The notes: generated from the sequence alone by a model not told the origin. 64,000 nucleotides of DNA from Nitrincola sp048264025 (GCF_048264025.1 NZ_JBLXDN010000003.1:162623-226622); one strand, 5' to 3'; shown: positions 51,983 to 61,167, numbered from the stretch's first letter. Program-made: numbers and translations.

Positions 51983-52690
51983 ATGCTGTCTCTATCCATG
52001 AGAAAACTAGCAATCACTACTGGCATCGCAATAACACTCTCGGCGACCGCCGTGCAGGCGCAACAGGAAAATGATCCATGGGAAGGTTTTAACCGCACCA
52101 TGTTTACATTCAATGATGGTCTGGATAGAGCAATCATCAAACCGGTAACCCAGGGTTATCGTTATGTAACACCAGAGATTGCACAAACCGGCGTAAACAA
52201 CTTCTTTGAAAACCTCAGAGACGTTCGAACCTTGTTTAACAATTTGCTGCAGGGCAAGGTGCATAATGCGCTGGAGGACTTCGCTCGCATCACCTATAAC
52301 ACTACCTTTGGTCTGGGAGGGGTGATTGACGTAGCGACGCCGTTGGGCATGGCCAAGAATGACGAAGACTTCGGTCAAACACTGGGCTACTGGGGCGTGT
52401 CATCAGGTCCTTATGTTGTACTGCCTTTGTTTGGACCCAGTACTGTTCGTGATACTGCCGGTATGGTACCTGATTGGTATCTAGACCCTGTGGTCTATGT
52501 TGATGATCGTGGTACTCGTAATTCACTACAGGCATTGCGCTTACTGGATACTCGTTCACAGTTACTGGACGCCGAACGTATCATTAGTGGTGACCGTTAT
52601 TCCTTTATCCGAGATGCCTACCTGCAGCGTCGTGAATACTTGATTAACGACGGTGTGATGGATGTTCGTTACGATGAGTCGGACTTCTAA
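51983..52690 (+). CDS. mlaA: MlaA/VacJ family protein, without a lipobox
   Basis: The product is 235 aa. An N-terminal signal peptide (about 1-26, ending AVQA-QQE) is followed by the MlaA domain: DPWEGFNRTMFTFNDGLDRA, NNFFENLRDVRTLFNNLLQG, and GPYVVLPLFGPSTVRD. MlaA removes misplaced phospholipids from the outer-membrane outer leaflet with OmpC/MlaC. There is no cysteine at the signal cleavage site, so it is predicted as a signal-peptidase-I protein instead of the usual lipoprotein. AAAGGAACCG lies upstream of the ATG. It stands alone, 69 bases before the phosphatase gene. Confidence 0.88.
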   Translation: MLSLSMRKLAITTGIAITLSATAVQAQQENDPWEGFNRTMFTFNDGLDRAIIKPVTQGYRYVTPEIAQTGVNNFFENLRDVRTLFNNLLQGKVHNALEDFARITYNTTFGLGGVIDVATPLGMAKNDEDFGQTLGYWGVSSGPYVVLPLFGPSTVRDTAGMVPDWYLDPVVYVDDRGTRNSLQALRLLDTRSQLLDAERIISGDRYSFIRDAYLQRREYLINDGVMDVRYDESDF

Positions 52691-52759
52691 AACCCCTTGC
52701 CTCCAGTGTTGTTAAACAGGTCGGCTCATGAATCAAATCAACAACAGGTTTAGTGATTT

Positions 52760-53920
52760 ATGAGCCGAATTTTTCAGCATGTGCTATTGGTTTCTGCATG
52801 CACAGAAACGGTAGATAGGCTGTTTGAACTCTGCGAACTCTGTGATCAACCTAACATCAAGATCTCGTTAGCGCGAAACCTTGATGTGGCGGCTGAATCA
52901 CTCGACCACGTTGAGTTCTCTCTCACCCTGGTTGATCTTTCCATTGTTGATCTCGATACCTTGCGGCGTATTGCGGCGCGCTTGAATCCGAAACCTGTGG
53001 TGGCGATAACACCAACAGACAGTTCGGAAATCCTGCGTCAATCGTTGCGCGCAGGCGCTGATGATGTGTTTTTGCGTTCTGAACTTGACGATAACCCAGA
53101 GGCCTTTGTGGCATCGATGGAACGTCACATCCGTCGAGCGGCCTTTATTGAAGACACCTCGCGCCTTAGAGAGTCGCTGGAGCGTAGTCTTGATGAGCTG
53201 CGAGCTGATCATCATGCGGCCCAGCATGTACAGCAAAACCTGCTGCCACCACAAGAGCAGGTAATCAATAATCTGCGTTTTGAATATACGCTGACACCTT
53301 CGCTGTTACTCAGTGGCGATTTTGTTGATGCGATTAAAATAAATGACGATCAAGTGATGTTCTATCTGGCTGATGTTTCAGGCCATGGGGCATCGTCAGC
53401 ACTGGTTACTGTGCTGCTTAAAAATCTGACCAGTCGTTTGGCGCGTAACTATCATCGTAACTCCAGCTTTGACATTCTCTCACCATCAGCTACGCTTAGC
53501 CGCATTAATCAGGAAATTCTTCTGACGCGTATGGGCAAGCACATGACAATGTTCATCGGGCTGGTCAATACGCGCACTTCCGTGTTGACCTATGCCGTGG
53601 GTGGCCACCATCCTATGCCCGTGTTAAGTGCCAGTGGAACGGCATCGTTCCTGGAAGGGCGTGGTATGCCAGTGGGATTATTTGAAAAGCCTGTTTTTGA
53701 ACAGCGTGAAATTGAGCTGCCAGCACATTTCACCCTAACGTTATTTTCAGATGGAATCCTGGAAACAATCGCTGAACCTTCTCTGGCGGACAAGGAAGCC
53801 TTGCTGCTGAGAAAATTACAAAATGGCTATGTTTCGTCAGCACAACTCACTACAGAATTTGAGTTTGGTGCCGAAACACACCCTGATGACGTAGCCATTA
53901 TGACGGTATCCAGAGCCTGA
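52760..53920 (+). CDS. Response regulator with PP2C/SpoIIE-type phosphatase domain (HsbR-like)
   Basis: The product is 386 aa. A receiver domain (about 7-130) with the probable phosphoacceptor Asp in LTLVDLS is followed by a coiled-coil linker (about 133-165) and a SpoIIE/PP2C domain. The metal-binding acidic residues of that domain are visible in LSGDFVDAIKI, YLADVSGHGASSA and HPDDVAIMTV. It probably dephosphorylates the STAS protein encoded 7 bases downstream. The pair resembles Pseudomonas HsbR-HsbA, which links to anti-sigma FlgM and c-di-GMP; an HsbR-type RsbW-like kinase domain is not present here. Confidence 0.85.
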   Translation: MSRIFQHVLLVSACTETVDRLFELCELCDQPNIKISLARNLDVAAESLDHVEFSLTLVDLSIVDLDTLRRIAARLNPKPVVAITPTDSSEILRQSLRAGADDVFLRSELDDNPEAFVASMERHIRRAAFIEDTSRLRESLERSLDELRADHHAAQHVQQNLLPPQEQVINNLRFEYTLTPSLLLSGDFVDAIKINDDQVMFYLADVSGHGASSALVTVLLKNLTSRLARNYHRNSSFDILSPSATLSRINQEILLTRMGKHMTMFIGLVNTRTSVLTYAVGGHHPMPVLSASGTASFLEGRGMPVGLFEKPVFEQREIELPAHFTLTLFSDGILETIAEPSLADKEALLLRKLQNGYVSSAQLTTEFEFGAETHPDDVAIMTVSRA

Positions 53921-53927
53921 CCATATT

Positions 53928-54413
53928 ATGAGTGACGGTGAAATTTTTTATGCCTGTCAGGATGGGCATTATGTGCTTAAGTTTGTTGGAGAGGTACGGT
54001 TAACACTTTGCTCTACCATTGATAAACACTTAGAGCAGTGCCTGTCCAATATCACGATCAAAGACACCTTGATCGATCTGACAGAGACAACGAATATCGA
54101 CAGTACCTCGCTAGGCCTGGTGGCCAAGCTTGCGGTGAAGTGCAGCGAACGGGATATGCCCAAACCAACGCTGGTTTCAACCAACCCGGATATCACCCAG
54201 ATACTTTTGGCGATGGGTTTTGATCAGGTGTTTCTGCTGCTTGATTTTCTGCCCACCAGCGTAAAAGATCTGAAGCAGGTTCCGTTTGTGCTGGAGTCGG
54301 AAGATGATGTGCGTATGCGCATTATTCATGCCCACAGGGTCTTAATCGACTTGAATGAAGGCAACCGCAGTGCTTTCAAGGATCTGGTTGAGACCCTCGA
54401 AAGCTGTTCCTGA
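53928..54413 (+). CDS. STAS-domain anti-sigma factor antagonist (HsbA-like)
   Basis: The product is 161 aa. A STAS domain (about 8-105) has the phosphorylatable serine region TNIDSTSLGLVAKLA, where Ser in DSTS is the expected site. The C-terminal about 50 residues extend beyond a minimal STAS domain, as in HsbA. It is likely the substrate of the phosphatase encoded immediately upstream, forming a partner-switching module. The output (anti-sigma factor or cyclase) is not encoded in the window. Confidence 0.85.
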   Translation: MSDGEIFYACQDGHYVLKFVGEVRLTLCSTIDKHLEQCLSNITIKDTLIDLTETTNIDSTSLGLVAKLAVKCSERDMPKPTLVSTNPDITQILLAMGFDQVFLLLDFLPTSVKDLKQVPFVLESEDDVRMRIIHAHRVLIDLNEGNRSAFKDLVETLESCS

Positions 54414-54459
54414 CGACCTTTTCTGCCAGTAGGCTTTAACAAGCCCGACCTGATTTAAC

Positions 54460-55410
54460 TTAAAGCTTACTGAGCAGGGTTTCCAGCTTCACCTGATCCG
54501 CAGCGAAGTTACGAATACCTTCAGCCAGCTTCTCTGTGGCCATGGCGTCTTCATTCATCTGCCAGCGGAAAGCGGCTTCATCGACGGCGGCTTGCTGATC
54601 ATCTGACTGCGGGTTATCAGCACTGAGTCGGCGCTCCAGCGTATCCTGAGAATCAGACAGCTCCTGCATCAGTGCCGGGCTGATAGTCAGGCGGTCACAA
54701 CCGGCCAATGAGCGTATCTCACCGATATTACGGAAACTGGCACCCATTACCACCGTGTCATAGCCGTGCGTCTTGTAGTAGCGGTAGATGCGGCTGACCG
54801 AGGCAACGCCAGGGTCCTGCTCACCACTGAAATCCTGATCCGGGAAACGTGCCTTGTGCCAGTCCAGAATGCGTCCGACGAAGGGGGAGATTAAAAATGC
54901 CCCTGCATCAGCACAGGCCTTGGCCTGACTAAAGCCGAACAACAGTGTCAGGTTGCACTGAATCCCTTCTTTTTCCAGTGTTTTGGCTGCCTGAATACCT
55001 TCCCAGGTTGAGGCAATTTTGATCAGTACACGTTCACGACCTACGCCGAACTTAGCATACATTTCGATCAATTGGCGGGCTTTGGCCAGGGTTGCCTGGG
55101 TATCAAAGGACAGGCGTGCATCCACTTCGGTGGAAATGCGCCCTGGAATCATCTGACTGATCTCGCTGCCCAGTAACACGGCCAGTTGATCAGTCATATT
55201 TTGCAGCAGCTCTGCATTACTGCCACCGAGTGCTTCGGCTTGCTGTTTGGCTGTTTGTAACAGGTGTGCATACTTGGTGTCCTGCGCGGCTTTCAGCATC
55301 AAAGATGGATTGGTGGTGGCATCTACCGGCTTAAAGCGTGCAATGGCATCGATATCACCGGTATCGGCTACCACACTAGTCATCTGTTTCAGTTGTTCGA
55401 GCTGGTCCAT
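54460..55410 (-). CDS. talB: Transaldolase
   Basis: The product is 316 aa, similar to E. coli TalB (317). The family start TSVVADTGDIDAI … DATTNPSLMLKAA and the Schiff-base lysine in ERVLIKIASTWEG (about 126-138) are present. The ATG at 55410 has AAGGA 7 bases upstream; the two-codon longer form would start at TTG. It exchanges three-carbon units in the non-oxidative pentose phosphate pathway. It starts 10 bases after the dusA stop on the same strand. Confidence 0.95.
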   Translation of the reverse strand: MDQLEQLKQMTSVVADTGDIDAIARFKPVDATTNPSLMLKAAQDTKYAHLLQTAKQQAEALGGSNAELLQNMTDQLAVLLGSEISQMIPGRISTEVDARLSFDTQATLAKARQLIEMYAKFGVGRERVLIKIASTWEGIQAAKTLEKEGIQCNLTLLFGFSQAKACADAGAFLISPFVGRILDWHKARFPDQDFSGEQDPGVASVSRIYRYYKTHGYDTVVMGASFRNIGEIRSLAGCDRLTISPALMQELSDSQDTLERRLSADNPQSDDQQAAVDEAAFRWQMNEDAMATEKLAEGIRNFAADQVKLETLLSKL

Positions 55411-55420
55411 TATCAATTCC

Positions 55421-56455
55421 TTATCCTGTTACAAATTCAAGTGCTTGTATAAAAACTTCGGGTCCTGCCGCTTGCTTGTGGCCATTTTCGCTGATATGGC
55501 GGCGAAATTGTTTCCCGCCGCGCTGACCATGGAATAAACCCAGCAGGTGCTTGGTAATGGCATAGAGCGGGGCACCCAGCGCTACCTGTGCTTCAATATA
55601 GGGAATAAAGGCTTCCGCTATGGCCTGCCGGGATGCTACCGGGTGGTGATCATCAAATAACAGGGCATCCACCTGGCTCAGCAGCGGGTAGGGGTTCTGG
55701 TAGGCCTCCCGACCGATCATAACACCATCCACATGCTGCAAGTGCGTAATGCAGGCATCCATAGATGTTATACCGCCATTGATGATAATTTCCAAGTCCG
55801 GAAACACTTGTTTAACTTCATAAACCCGATCGTAGCACAGCGGCGGTATTTCGCGGTTCTGTTTAGGGTTCAAACCTTGCAGAATGGCCTTGCGAGCATG
55901 AACGATAAAAGTGCTGCAGCCACTCTGGCGCACCTGATCGATAAAACCCAACAGGTATTCCTGACTATCCAGCTCATCAATCCCCAGGCGATGCTTGATG
56001 GTTACCGGAATGTTCACTGCATCCTGCATCTTCGCCAGACAGTCCGCCACCCGCTGAGGGTGCTCCATCAGGCAGGCACCTATCATATTGTTCTGCACCC
56101 GATCACTGGGGCAGCCGACATTCAGGTTGACCTCATCATAGCCATGATCTTCCGCCATACGTGCACAGAGCGCCAACTCCTCCGGATTGCTGCCACCCAA
56201 CTGCAGGGCAACAGGGTGCTCATCGGCGGTATAACGCAAAAAACGCTCCCGATGCCCATGAATCAGCGCGCCAGTGGTTACCATCTCGGTGTAGAGCAGG
56301 GCATTGTGCGTCAGCAAGCGGTGAAAAGAGCGGCAGTGGGAATCAGTCCAATCCATCATCGGGGCCACTGAAAAACGCCGAGCCTTTGAAACCCGCGTGT
56401 TGTCTGGTGTTGAGGTTGATTTTACTGAAATATTACTGGTGTGATTTTCGTTCAT
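55421..56455 (-). CDS. dusA: tRNA-dihydrouridine synthase A
   Basis: The product is 344 aa. FMN-binding barrel motifs are FSVAPMMDWTDSHCRSFHRL (about 28-47) and the catalytic-cysteine stretch VNLNVGCPSDRVQNN (about 92-106). Length and the DRVQ variant fit DusA, which modifies U20/U20a in tRNA. About 25 polar residues precede the conserved core, so a start downstream of 56455 is possible. It is upstream of talB with an 10-base gap. Confidence 0.93.
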   Translation of the reverse strand: MNENHTSNISVKSTSTPDNTRVSKARRFSVAPMMDWTDSHCRSFHRLLTHNALLYTEMVTTGALIHGHRERFLRYTADEHPVALQLGGSNPEELALCARMAEDHGYDEVNLNVGCPSDRVQNNMIGACLMEHPQRVADCLAKMQDAVNIPVTIKHRLGIDELDSQEYLLGFIDQVRQSGCSTFIVHARKAILQGLNPKQNREIPPLCYDRVYEVKQVFPDLEIIINGGITSMDACITHLQHVDGVMIGREAYQNPYPLLSQVDALLFDDHHPVASRQAIAEAFIPYIEAQVALGAPLYAITKHLLGLFHGQRGGKQFRRHISENGHKQAAGPEVFIQALEFVTG

Positions 56456-56609
56456 GTTTACGCGAGTCAGTGTCTTTATAAAAGCAGCCTAGCCTGCTGG
56501 GAGACACAGTATACAGTGACAAGGGGTGTTTACGAAAACCGGATATTCAAATAGAGGGTGAATGGCATATACTACCAACCATCACATTTATATCAGGGAA
56601 GATTAAAGC

Positions 56610-57146
56610 ATGTTATCGAGACAAATTGTATTTCTGACTGCACTACTGGTATCGACTGACGCGCTATCTCAGGTCTATCGGTGTACTGGCGATAGCGGCC
56701 AAAAAGTATTTTCAAATTTGCCTTGTGGTCCCGATGCTCATCAAATACCAGCATTGGATCTTACGCCTACCAGTGGCGGCACACTGGGTGTGCAACCGGG
56801 TCAAAGATCTTTAAGTCATAGTAATGCTGGAAGTTCAGGTCGACCACTCGATAAACAGTTGATAACAACACGCTATCAGGATCTCAGAAGCATTGTTAAT
56901 CGATTAGTGGGCAGTGATCAACCGGCACTGCGAGATCGTCTTAGAAACGAGATACAGCGTAATGAAGCACGCGCCTTGCGCGCTGAAGTACTGCATCCTG
57001 ACTGGAATGTGATTAATGGACGCTATGATGAAAGATTAGAACAGATACAGCGTCAGCATCTAGGCGACAATATCAATATGGCCAGGGCGTGGATCAGGCT
57101 GGAAGCTGAGCGAGATGCGGCCTTGTTTTTGTTAGCCGCCCCGTGA
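56610..57146 (+). CDS. Periplasmic DUF4124-domain protein
   Basis: The product is 178 aa. A signal peptide (about 1-20, MLSRQIVFLTALLVSTDALS) is followed by a DUF4124 segment (QVYRCTGDSGQKVFSNLPCG, about 21-40) with a cysteine pair. A glycine/serine-rich linker and a charged helical region (about 85-165) with many Arg/Glu residues come next. The role is unknown. AGGGAAGATT precedes the ATG. It is monocistronic between divergent dusA and convergent ADP-ribosylglycohydrolase; the 134-base gap to the latter shows no clear terminator. Confidence 0.8.
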   Translation: MLSRQIVFLTALLVSTDALSQVYRCTGDSGQKVFSNLPCGPDAHQIPALDLTPTSGGTLGVQPGQRSLSHSNAGSSGRPLDKQLITTRYQDLRSIVNRLVGSDQPALRDRLRNEIQRNEARALRAEVLHPDWNVINGRYDERLEQIQRQHLGDNINMARAWIRLEAERDAALFLLAAP

Positions 57147-57280
57147 GGGGGCAGAATTCTGTGCAAGCTAAATGGCCGCTAAGTTTTAATCGCCTATAGA
57201 CTAAAACCGACTCCACTCAATCTTCTGAATCACACCATTAAAAATCGTGATCGTATAATTCAGATCATTATGATGGTCTA

Positions 57281-58213
57281 TTAATATGCGTTCAACAACC
57301 GCTCTGCCAGTTCAAGCGCATCGACAGGCCAATAAATTTCAGGTCTGGGTTGATGTACGCCAGGTTTTCCAGGAGCAGGGCGGCAATTCAGTACACATTT
57401 GATCCACCGTTCTGGAATGGCATCAACCCCATAGACAGCACCGAGCAGAGCACCGCAAATAGCCGCATTTGTATCCGTATCGCCACCTCGCATCACTGTA
57501 TCAACAATAGCTTCTTCCAGACTCTCGGCGTGTAGCAATTGCCACAAGGCATTCTGAAAGGCAAGTAGCACCCATCCTTGCTGATTCAGATAGTCTGCTG
57601 GAGGCATGACTGCGGCAACTTCAATAGCCACCATTAGTTCAGGATCAACATCGAGTATCTGTGCCCAATTTTGGATTTTTGTATAAACCGTTTCTGGGGT
57701 TAAGTCCTGTTCAATGCATCTCGCAATGGCCAGTGTATATAAAGCATTAGCCTGCTGGCAGATGAGATGTGGGTGGGTAAGTGCAGCATCCTGGCTGGCC
57801 CATTCTATAATCTGGGAGTCAGTTGCACGAGACGCAAAAATACCCAGCGGACTGATGCGCATTAATGCGCCATTGGCCTGACTGTCTGTATTTGGCACGC
57901 CTTTAAGTCCATCAGCAATTGTCATGCCGCTATCGAACGGATGCGAGTCAATCCAGTCCAGGTAGGCTTTATAAGCCAGGTGTTTATCATAGCTGTTGTA
58001 TTGAACCAGCAATCTGGCAAGGGCAAGTGCCATTTCGGAGTCATCGGTAGGCTGACCTGCCAGGGTGTTCCATGTACCACCGTTATCCAGTTGGCGTAGA
58101 CCTTCAGGGTAACGTTGGGCGATCATTTCAGCATCCTGAAACTCAACCAGACTGCCTAGTGAGTCACCACAGAGTTGGCCCATTAAGCAGCCTTGAGCAC
58201 GCTTTAATCCCAT
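57281..58213 (-). CDS. ADP-ribosylglycohydrolase family protein
   Basis: The product is 310 aa from the ATG at 58213; a five-codon longer form would use a TTG. The metal-binding motifs of the family are present: GDSLGSLVEF near the start, TDDSEMALALARLL (about 56-69), and GGDTDTNAAICGALLGA (about 245-262). It would hydrolyse ADP-ribose from proteins or small molecules; DraG-type control of nitrogenase is not implied because no dra/nif genes are present. It is the last of three closely packed genes with the GST and arfB. Confidence 0.88.
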   Translation of the reverse strand: MGLKRAQGCLMGQLCGDSLGSLVEFQDAEMIAQRYPEGLRQLDNGGTWNTLAGQPTDDSEMALALARLLVQYNSYDKHLAYKAYLDWIDSHPFDSGMTIADGLKGVPNTDSQANGALMRISPLGIFASRATDSQIIEWASQDAALTHPHLICQQANALYTLAIARCIEQDLTPETVYTKIQNWAQILDVDPELMVAIEVAAVMPPADYLNQQGWVLLAFQNALWQLLHAESLEEAIVDTVMRGGDTDTNAAICGALLGAVYGVDAIPERWIKCVLNCRPAPGKPGVHQPRPEIYWPVDALELAERLLNAY

Positions 58214-58238
58214 CTGGTTGATTCCCAATAACTAAGTT

Positions 58239-58982
58239 TTAATTCAGCCGATGCTTCTGATAGATGGCTGCAACTTCATCCAGCTCGTGTTGATGTGTTT
58301 GCAGCCATGCCTGCATTTCTGCCGGAAAGTCAGATAGCGGTCCCCACTCTATTCCATAGCCGGCAGGCATGAATAATGGAGCAAGCAGGGCGCATGCAGC
58401 GAGGTCAGCGCGTGAGAAGGTATCCCCAGCCAGGTAGTTACCACAGCGATAGACACTGCAGATCTCCTGTAACAGTTCCTCAATAATCAACCGGGATTTG
58501 TCCGCGTTGGCTGCATTAATGCGTATCTTTTTACGCATGACTTTGGCTATTTTGGGGAACAGTGCGCGGAACAACCAGCGAGAATAAAAAGGCAGTCCGG
58601 TGGTTAGCCAGGGAACAAGGATGTCGGGCCGATCCAGCAGGTAATGATAAGCAAACACACGCGTCGCCGGACCCAATTCAGCATCAAGGCGCTGCTCCCA
58701 AGCTATGGCACTTTGAGCCTGCTCCGGTGTGACGGGAGTCAATGCCGGTTGTGGCTGTAACGCTTCCAGATAATCAGTTATGGCCGCCGAGCCCTGAACC
58801 ACTTGATCGCCATGGGTCAGCAGGGGAACGGAGGAGGAGCTGGATAGTTTACGGATCACGCGGATATGAAAGCCCGGCATAAGTTTTCGGGTTTGGTAGG
58901 GCAAGTCCTTGAAGTCCAGCGTCCAACGCACTTTTTCACAAAAGTGTGAAATGGGGAACTGGTAAAGAGTGAGTTTAGTCAT
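58239..58982 (-). CDS. Glutathione S-transferase family protein
   Basis: The product is 247 aa. The thioredoxin-like N-terminal domain (TLYQFPISHFCEKVRWTLDF, about 4-23; VPLLTHGDQVVQGSAAITDY, about 53-72) has a cysteine and serine near the usual catalytic position. An all-helical C-terminal domain with NYLAGDTFSRADLAACALL (about 178-196) follows. The substrate is unknown. The ATG directly follows the arfB stop (TGA-ATG), which suggests coupling. Confidence 0.88.
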   Translation of the reverse strand: MTKLTLYQFPISHFCEKVRWTLDFKDLPYQTRKLMPGFHIRVIRKLSSSSSVPLLTHGDQVVQGSAAITDYLEALQPQPALTPVTPEQAQSAIAWEQRLDAELGPATRVFAYHYLLDRPDILVPWLTTGLPFYSRWLFRALFPKIAKVMRKKIRINAANADKSRLIIEELLQEICSVYRCGNYLAGDTFSRADLAACALLAPLFMPAGYGIEWGPLSDFPAEMQAWLQTHQHELDEVAAIYQKHRLN

Positions 58983-59396
58983 TCAAACATCAACTTTGTT
59001 GCGCAGTGATTTAGTTTTACCACGCTGGGTTTTGTTATCCATGCGTCGTCGTTGCGAACCCCTGGTCGGTCTTGTGGCTCGGCGTATCTTTACGGGTTTG
59101 ATCGCCTGTTGGATCAACTCTTTCAGCCGTTGCAGGGCATCGTCCTTGTTCATTTCCAGGGTACGAAAGCGCTGTGCCTTGATCACGATTACGCCATCCT
59201 GATTGATCCGTTGATCAGAATAGTTCAGCAAACGTTCCTTATAAAAGGGGAGTAGAGAGGAGCGCTGAATATCAAAGCGCAAATGCACGGCAGATGCCAC
59301 CTTGTTCACGTTCTGCCCACCGGCACCTTGGGCACGAATCGCCTGGAACTCGATCTCCCAGTCAGCCAGATGAACGTTGTCTGTAATTTCGAGCAA
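58983..59396 (-). CDS. arfB: Peptidyl-tRNA hydrolase ArfB (ribosome rescue)
   Basis: The product is 137 aa, close to E. coli ArfB/YaeJ (140). The catalytic GGQ motif lies in IRAQGAGGQNVNKVASAVHL (about 20-39). The basic C-terminal tail (RRATRPTRGSQRRRMDNKTQ) is what inserts into the empty mRNA channel of stalled ribosomes. The start codon is TTG at 59394-59396, with AGAGG upstream, giving the conserved N-terminus MLEITDNVHLAD. It heads arfB-GST-ADP-ribosylglycohydrolase. Confidence 0.93.
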   Translation of the reverse strand: MLEITDNVHLADWEIEFQAIRAQGAGGQNVNKVASAVHLRFDIQRSSLLPFYKERLLNYSDQRINQDGVIVIKAQRFRTLEMNKDDALQRLKELIQQAIKPVKIRRATRPTRGSQRRRMDNKTQRGKTKSLRNKVDV

Positions 59397-59719
59397 AAGC
59401 GCCTCTTGGTTAAGTTGTTATCTGCCTCTTACTCAAGTGAAAAGGCTGAAGAGTAAGTGTAACTCAAATTACAAGCCTCTTCGAAACAATAGAGATTGGC
59501 CCCTGGAGAAACTGCACAGCTGTGGAAATTGAATGAAAATAGACAGGGATATTAATAAATAATGAAAATTATTTGATTTTAAATACTATGTCTACTAGAT
59601 ATAACTCATATGAAGGTATTGGTGTTGCAATAACCCCAATATCATTTTGTATTCCTGAGTCACAACTCGAGTGCCCCTTGATTGAGACATAGTTTCTGGT
59701 TATCTAGCAGGAGAAGTAT
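59397..59719. other. Divergent intergenic region upstream of nirK
   Basis: This 323-bp AT-rich region separates arfB from nirK and must carry both promoters. I looked for FNR/Dnr, NsrR and sigma-54 elements and found no convincing match. CAGGAGAAG at about 59709-59717 is the nirK ribosome site. No ORF of interest was seen. Confidence 0.6.
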
Positions 59720-61099
59720 ATGAGAATTAAAATCCTTAATTATTTGCTACTATTCGTGGCAATTTTATTCACGCCATGGGTTGCTACGGCCGCTAATGAA
59801 TCCACGGCAAAGTACACCCCCGATGCAACCTTTACCTTACGAACGGCAATTGCTGATGGCCGCTTGGTCTATATCGGGCAGGGTGGTGATATTGATGGCA
59901 AGGTCAACCCCACGCTGAATGTTAAATTGGGTGCGATGGTGCAGATCAATATGATCAATGGCGACGGTGCCCTGCATGATATCGTTGCGCCGGATTTCAA
60001 TAATGCCAAATCAGATCAGGTAGCAGGGCAGGGAGCAAGTACAGTCCTGGCATTTCGTGCTGACAAAGAAGGTGAATTCGCTTACTGGTGCTCGGTACCC
60101 GGCCATCGACCTGCCGGTATGGAAGGGATGATCGTTGTCGGAGAAGGGACAACAACGACCGATATAGATGCCGACGATATGACCCTTTCACCCATGGATC
60201 TACCTGGTCCAATCGGAGATCGTGAGCCTACAACCCTGGAGTACACGCTGGAAACGGTGGAAAAAGTTGGCAAGCTTGATAATGGCAGCAGCTATAAATT
60301 CTGGACATTCGACGGCACTGTGCCAGGGCCTTTTCTGCGTGTACGTGAAGGTGATACCGTCACGATCAACCTGAAAAACCCCGAAAGCTCCACGATGATC
60401 CACTCGGTAGATTTTCACGCCGTAACCGGACCTGGTGGTGGTGCTGCTGTAACTCAGGCGGCTCCGGGTCAGACCGAGAGCTTTACTTTCAAAGCCTTGC
60501 AGCCGGGGCTCTATGTCTACCACTGCGCAACCCCTATGGTAGCGCACCATATCACCAACGGTATGTACGGGATGATTCTGGTCGAACCCGAGGGTGGCCT
60601 TGATCCAGTAGACAGGGAATTCTATGTTATGCAGGGTGAGCTATATACAACAGAGGATTTTGGTACCAGAGGTGAGCTGTCCTTCTCACTCGATAAACTG
60701 CTTGATGAGGATTTCGAGTACATGATTTTTAATGGCTCTGTAAACTCGCTCAAAAGCATTCATAACATGACGGCACAGGTAGGGGAAACGGTACGGATTT
60801 TCTTCGGTGTCGGCGGGCCGAATGCGACCTCATCCTTCCATGTGATTGGTGAGATCTTTGATCGTGTCTATCACGAAGGTGCGCTGACCGATCCACCACT
60901 TCACAATGTGCAGACTACATCAGTGGCACCCGGTGGTTCCACCATGGTTGAGTTCCAGGTTGACTACCCGGGACGCTATATTCTGGTCGACCATGCCCTG
61001 TCACGGGCTGAACGCGGCTTGGCAGGTTTCCTGACTGTCGAAGGCGAGGCCGATAGCAGTGTCTTTGATGCGCACGGCAAGGATATCGGCAACCACTGA
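59720..61099 (+). CDS. nirK: Copper nitrite reductase with an extra N-terminal cupredoxin domain
   Basis: The product is 459 aa. A signal peptide (about 1-25, ending ATA-ANE) is followed by a complete blue-copper domain with ligands H86, C124, H129 and M134. The two-domain NirK core has type 1 ligands H228, C269, H277, M282, type 2 ligands H233, H268, H374, and catalytic D231 and H348, all in family context. It reduces nitrite to nitric oxide in the periplasm. The layout matches the cupredoxin-NirK fusion described in Hyphomicrobium denitrificans. No other denitrification genes are adjacent; the NO-responsive nnrS-nsrR pair is 29 kb away. Confidence 0.92.
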   Translation: MRIKILNYLLLFVAILFTPWVATAANESTAKYTPDATFTLRTAIADGRLVYIGQGGDIDGKVNPTLNVKLGAMVQINMINGDGALHDIVAPDFNNAKSDQVAGQGASTVLAFRADKEGEFAYWCSVPGHRPAGMEGMIVVGEGTTTTDIDADDMTLSPMDLPGPIGDREPTTLEYTLETVEKVGKLDNGSSYKFWTFDGTVPGPFLRVREGDTVTINLKNPESSTMIHSVDFHAVTGPGGGAAVTQAAPGQTESFTFKALQPGLYVYHCATPMVAHHITNGMYGMILVEPEGGLDPVDREFYVMQGELYTTEDFGTRGELSFSLDKLLDEDFEYMIFNGSVNSLKSIHNMTAQVGETVRIFFGVGGPNATSSFHVIGEIFDRVYHEGALTDPPLHNVQTTSVAPGGSTMVEFQVDYPGRYILVDHALSRAERGLAGFLTVEGEADSSVFDAHGKDIGNH

Positions 61100-61120
61100 T
61101 TTTTCAGGGCCAGTAACTGC

Positions 61121-61155
61121 AAGCCCCCTGGTCTTCGGATCAGGGGGCTTTTTTT
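61121..61155 (+). terminator. Intrinsic terminator after nirK
   Basis: AAGCCCCCTG and CAGGGGGCTT form a perfect 10-bp stem with a 10-base loop, followed by a T run, 21 bases after the nirK stop. Confidence 0.88.
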
Positions 61156-61167
61156 CAGACCAACAGG

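Noticed and set aside
54431..54445. AGGCTT … AAGCC hairpin after the STAS gene as a terminator
   Set aside because: The stem is short and not followed by a T run; termination cannot be claimed.
59670..59695. TTGATTGAGACAT before nirK as an FNR/Dnr box
   Set aside because: Only the left half fits TTGAT; the right half lacks ATCAA, so it is not better than chance.
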